Of a stretch of 64,000 bases of DNA, positions 63,239 through 64,000 are shown piece after piece. Within the stretch, counting starts at the first letter, position 1, and each line of letters opens with the position of its first letter. A model generated the notes under the pieces. The model saw nothing but the letters and a program-made list of their open reading frames with translations, searched no databases and was not told where the DNA came from. The position numbers and the translations under genes are program-made. The stretch spans positions 94,382 to 158,381 of the forward strand of contig NZ_JACSQK010000008.1 of NCBI RefSeq assembly GCF_014836675.1, written 5' to 3'. The stretch is from Comamonas avium. Its GTDB lineage: Bacteria > Pseudomonadota > Gammaproteobacteria > Burkholderiales > Burkholderiaceae_C.

Positions 63239-63920
63239 GGAGCTTCTCAAACGGCGTCAGCATCGAGCAAAGCTAATTGCTCGAGTTCAGCCGTTTATCG
63301 ATCTCAATCAGAAACAGAGTTCCCGGCAGAATTCAGCCGACTCTTAGTAGGCAACTTCTAAGAAAGAGCCAGTACTTCTGTTGCTCGATATGGCAGGTTA
63401 TGGTTTGTTCTGTAAGTGCTGATTTCCACCACATCGGACACCGAATGGAAGAAAAGGCGTCTACCGATGTTGAGCACAATCGCTATGGTGGTGTTGATTG
63501 AATTCTAGACGGCTTTCTTGTAACGATTTGTGCGCCGATTCGCTCTAGGGAGCTATCGGGATAACGCAAAGATCCGCTCACAAGTCACGTATAACAGCAA
63601 CAACCAGTCGATAGCAGCACTTCATGTCCCGTGACCACTGACTTTCAGCGCAGCTTTGCCATGCCGCCAACCACTAACTGCAGCTGGTTGCTGCCAGAGC
63701 GTCAGACATTTAGGCCCTACTGCCGAGGTATTCGGAATAACTGCTATCTGGCTATAGCCGGCAAACTGTGATACCAGCCGCATAGCAGTAGTAGATGTAT
63801 GCAGGACAACTTTAGTTGCAACCAACCGTTCACTAATGAATATCAACACCGAATGATCTATACCGCTGTCAGTGCACTAGGTTTTGCGTCGTACAGCTTC
63901 CAGATTAAGGCCTCAGCCAG
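63239..63920. other. Gap between the chemoreceptor gene and the IS3-type element
   Basis: About 680 bp. No recognisable gene. A 75-residue open frame on the minus strand (63,622-63,849) has no family and no ribosome-binding site. The last part is the flank of the insertion sequence. Confidence 0.4.
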
Positions 63921-64000
63921 TTAGGGGATGCGGACAAAAACTTGGACTACCAGGAGGTAGTTCATGTACTCATACGAAGACAGGATTCGTGCAGTTGAGC
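63921..64000 (+). mobile_element. Left end of an IS3-family insertion sequence (partial)
   Basis: An end-like segment (GCGGACAAAAACTTGGACTA, 63,930-63,949) with AGGAGG and a transposase start just inside. The exact terminal repeat cannot be fixed without the other end. The element continues beyond the window. Confidence 0.6.
63964..64000 (+). CDS. IS3-family transposase OrfA (first 12 residues)
   Basis: ATG at 63964 with AGGAGG five to eight bases upstream; the visible residues MYSYEDRIRAVE match the typical N-terminus of an IS3-family OrfA transposase. Truncated by the window edge. Confidence 0.7.
   Translation, partial: MYSYEDRIRAVE

Noticed and set aside
63622..63849. 75-residue minus-strand open frame near the right edge
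   Set aside because: No family, no start signal; looked at as a possible LysR fragment but the match was not convincing.

Overview
The window comes from a beta-proteobacterium, most likely a Burkholderiales/Comamonadaceae chromosome (Comamonas-like). This is an inference from gene content (ZnuD-type receptor next to a Fur/Zur regulator, MsrPQ with an OmpR-type two-component pair, LitR/CarH-type MerR regulator, PFGI-1-type island module) and from long intergenic hairpin repeats that resemble those of this family. No rRNA, tRNA or CRISPR array was seen.

Positions 1-25,200 look like ordinary core chromosome. They hold a branched-chain amino-acid-type ABC ATPase (cut by the window edge) with a divergent TetR regulator, an HU protein, a diguanylate cyclase, a degenerate thermonuclease-like protein, an NlpC/P60 peptidase and an isochorismatase-family hydrolase. 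A minus-strand efflux cluster follows (tetR - adaptor - RND pump - pcm-like methyltransferase - rhodanese - tolC-like). Next come msrA, a zinc cluster (Zur-like regulator, His-rich periplasmic protein, small membrane protein, ZnuD-like TonB receptor), a MerR/MFS/RidA group, an AEC permease, pdxH, an OmpA-domain protein and gloA.

Positions 25,400-38,960 are accessory DNA. An AT-rich two-gene operon of unknown function (25,537-26,903) is followed by a decayed IS21-type fragment (27,161 to about 27,510). Then comes the replication/partition end of a PFGI-1/SPI-7-like integrative conjugative element: ParA, ParB, DUF2857, two replication-type winged-helix proteins, a PFL_4669-family gene split by an in-frame TAG, DUF3158, SSB and an SNF2 helicase. 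No integrase, topB or transfer gene is present before 64 kb, so the element is either truncated or continues outside the window.

Positions 38,960-50,100 hold the most interesting chromosomal system. A MerR regulator with an intact-looking adenosylcobalamin photoreceptor signature (W-x9-EH and ExHxxG) is divergent from a probable lipid-modification operon: flavin amine oxidase-like protein, DUF1365, cyclopropane-fatty-acid-synthase-like methyltransferase, a chemoreceptor, chalcone-isomerase-like protein, MFS carrier, DUF3833 lipoprotein, SDR and an NTF2-like protein. Two perfect dyads sharing a GACAA/TTGTC core lie in the divergent promoter, about two helical turns apart.

Positions 50,400-64,000 hold msrQ-msrP, divergent from a two-component system (probable HprRS-type periplasmic methionine-sulfoxide repair), then nnr, an RNB-family ribonuclease, an RRM RNA-binding protein, small hypotheticals, a ChrA-type transporter, a second chemoreceptor, and the first codons of an IS3-type transposase at the right edge.
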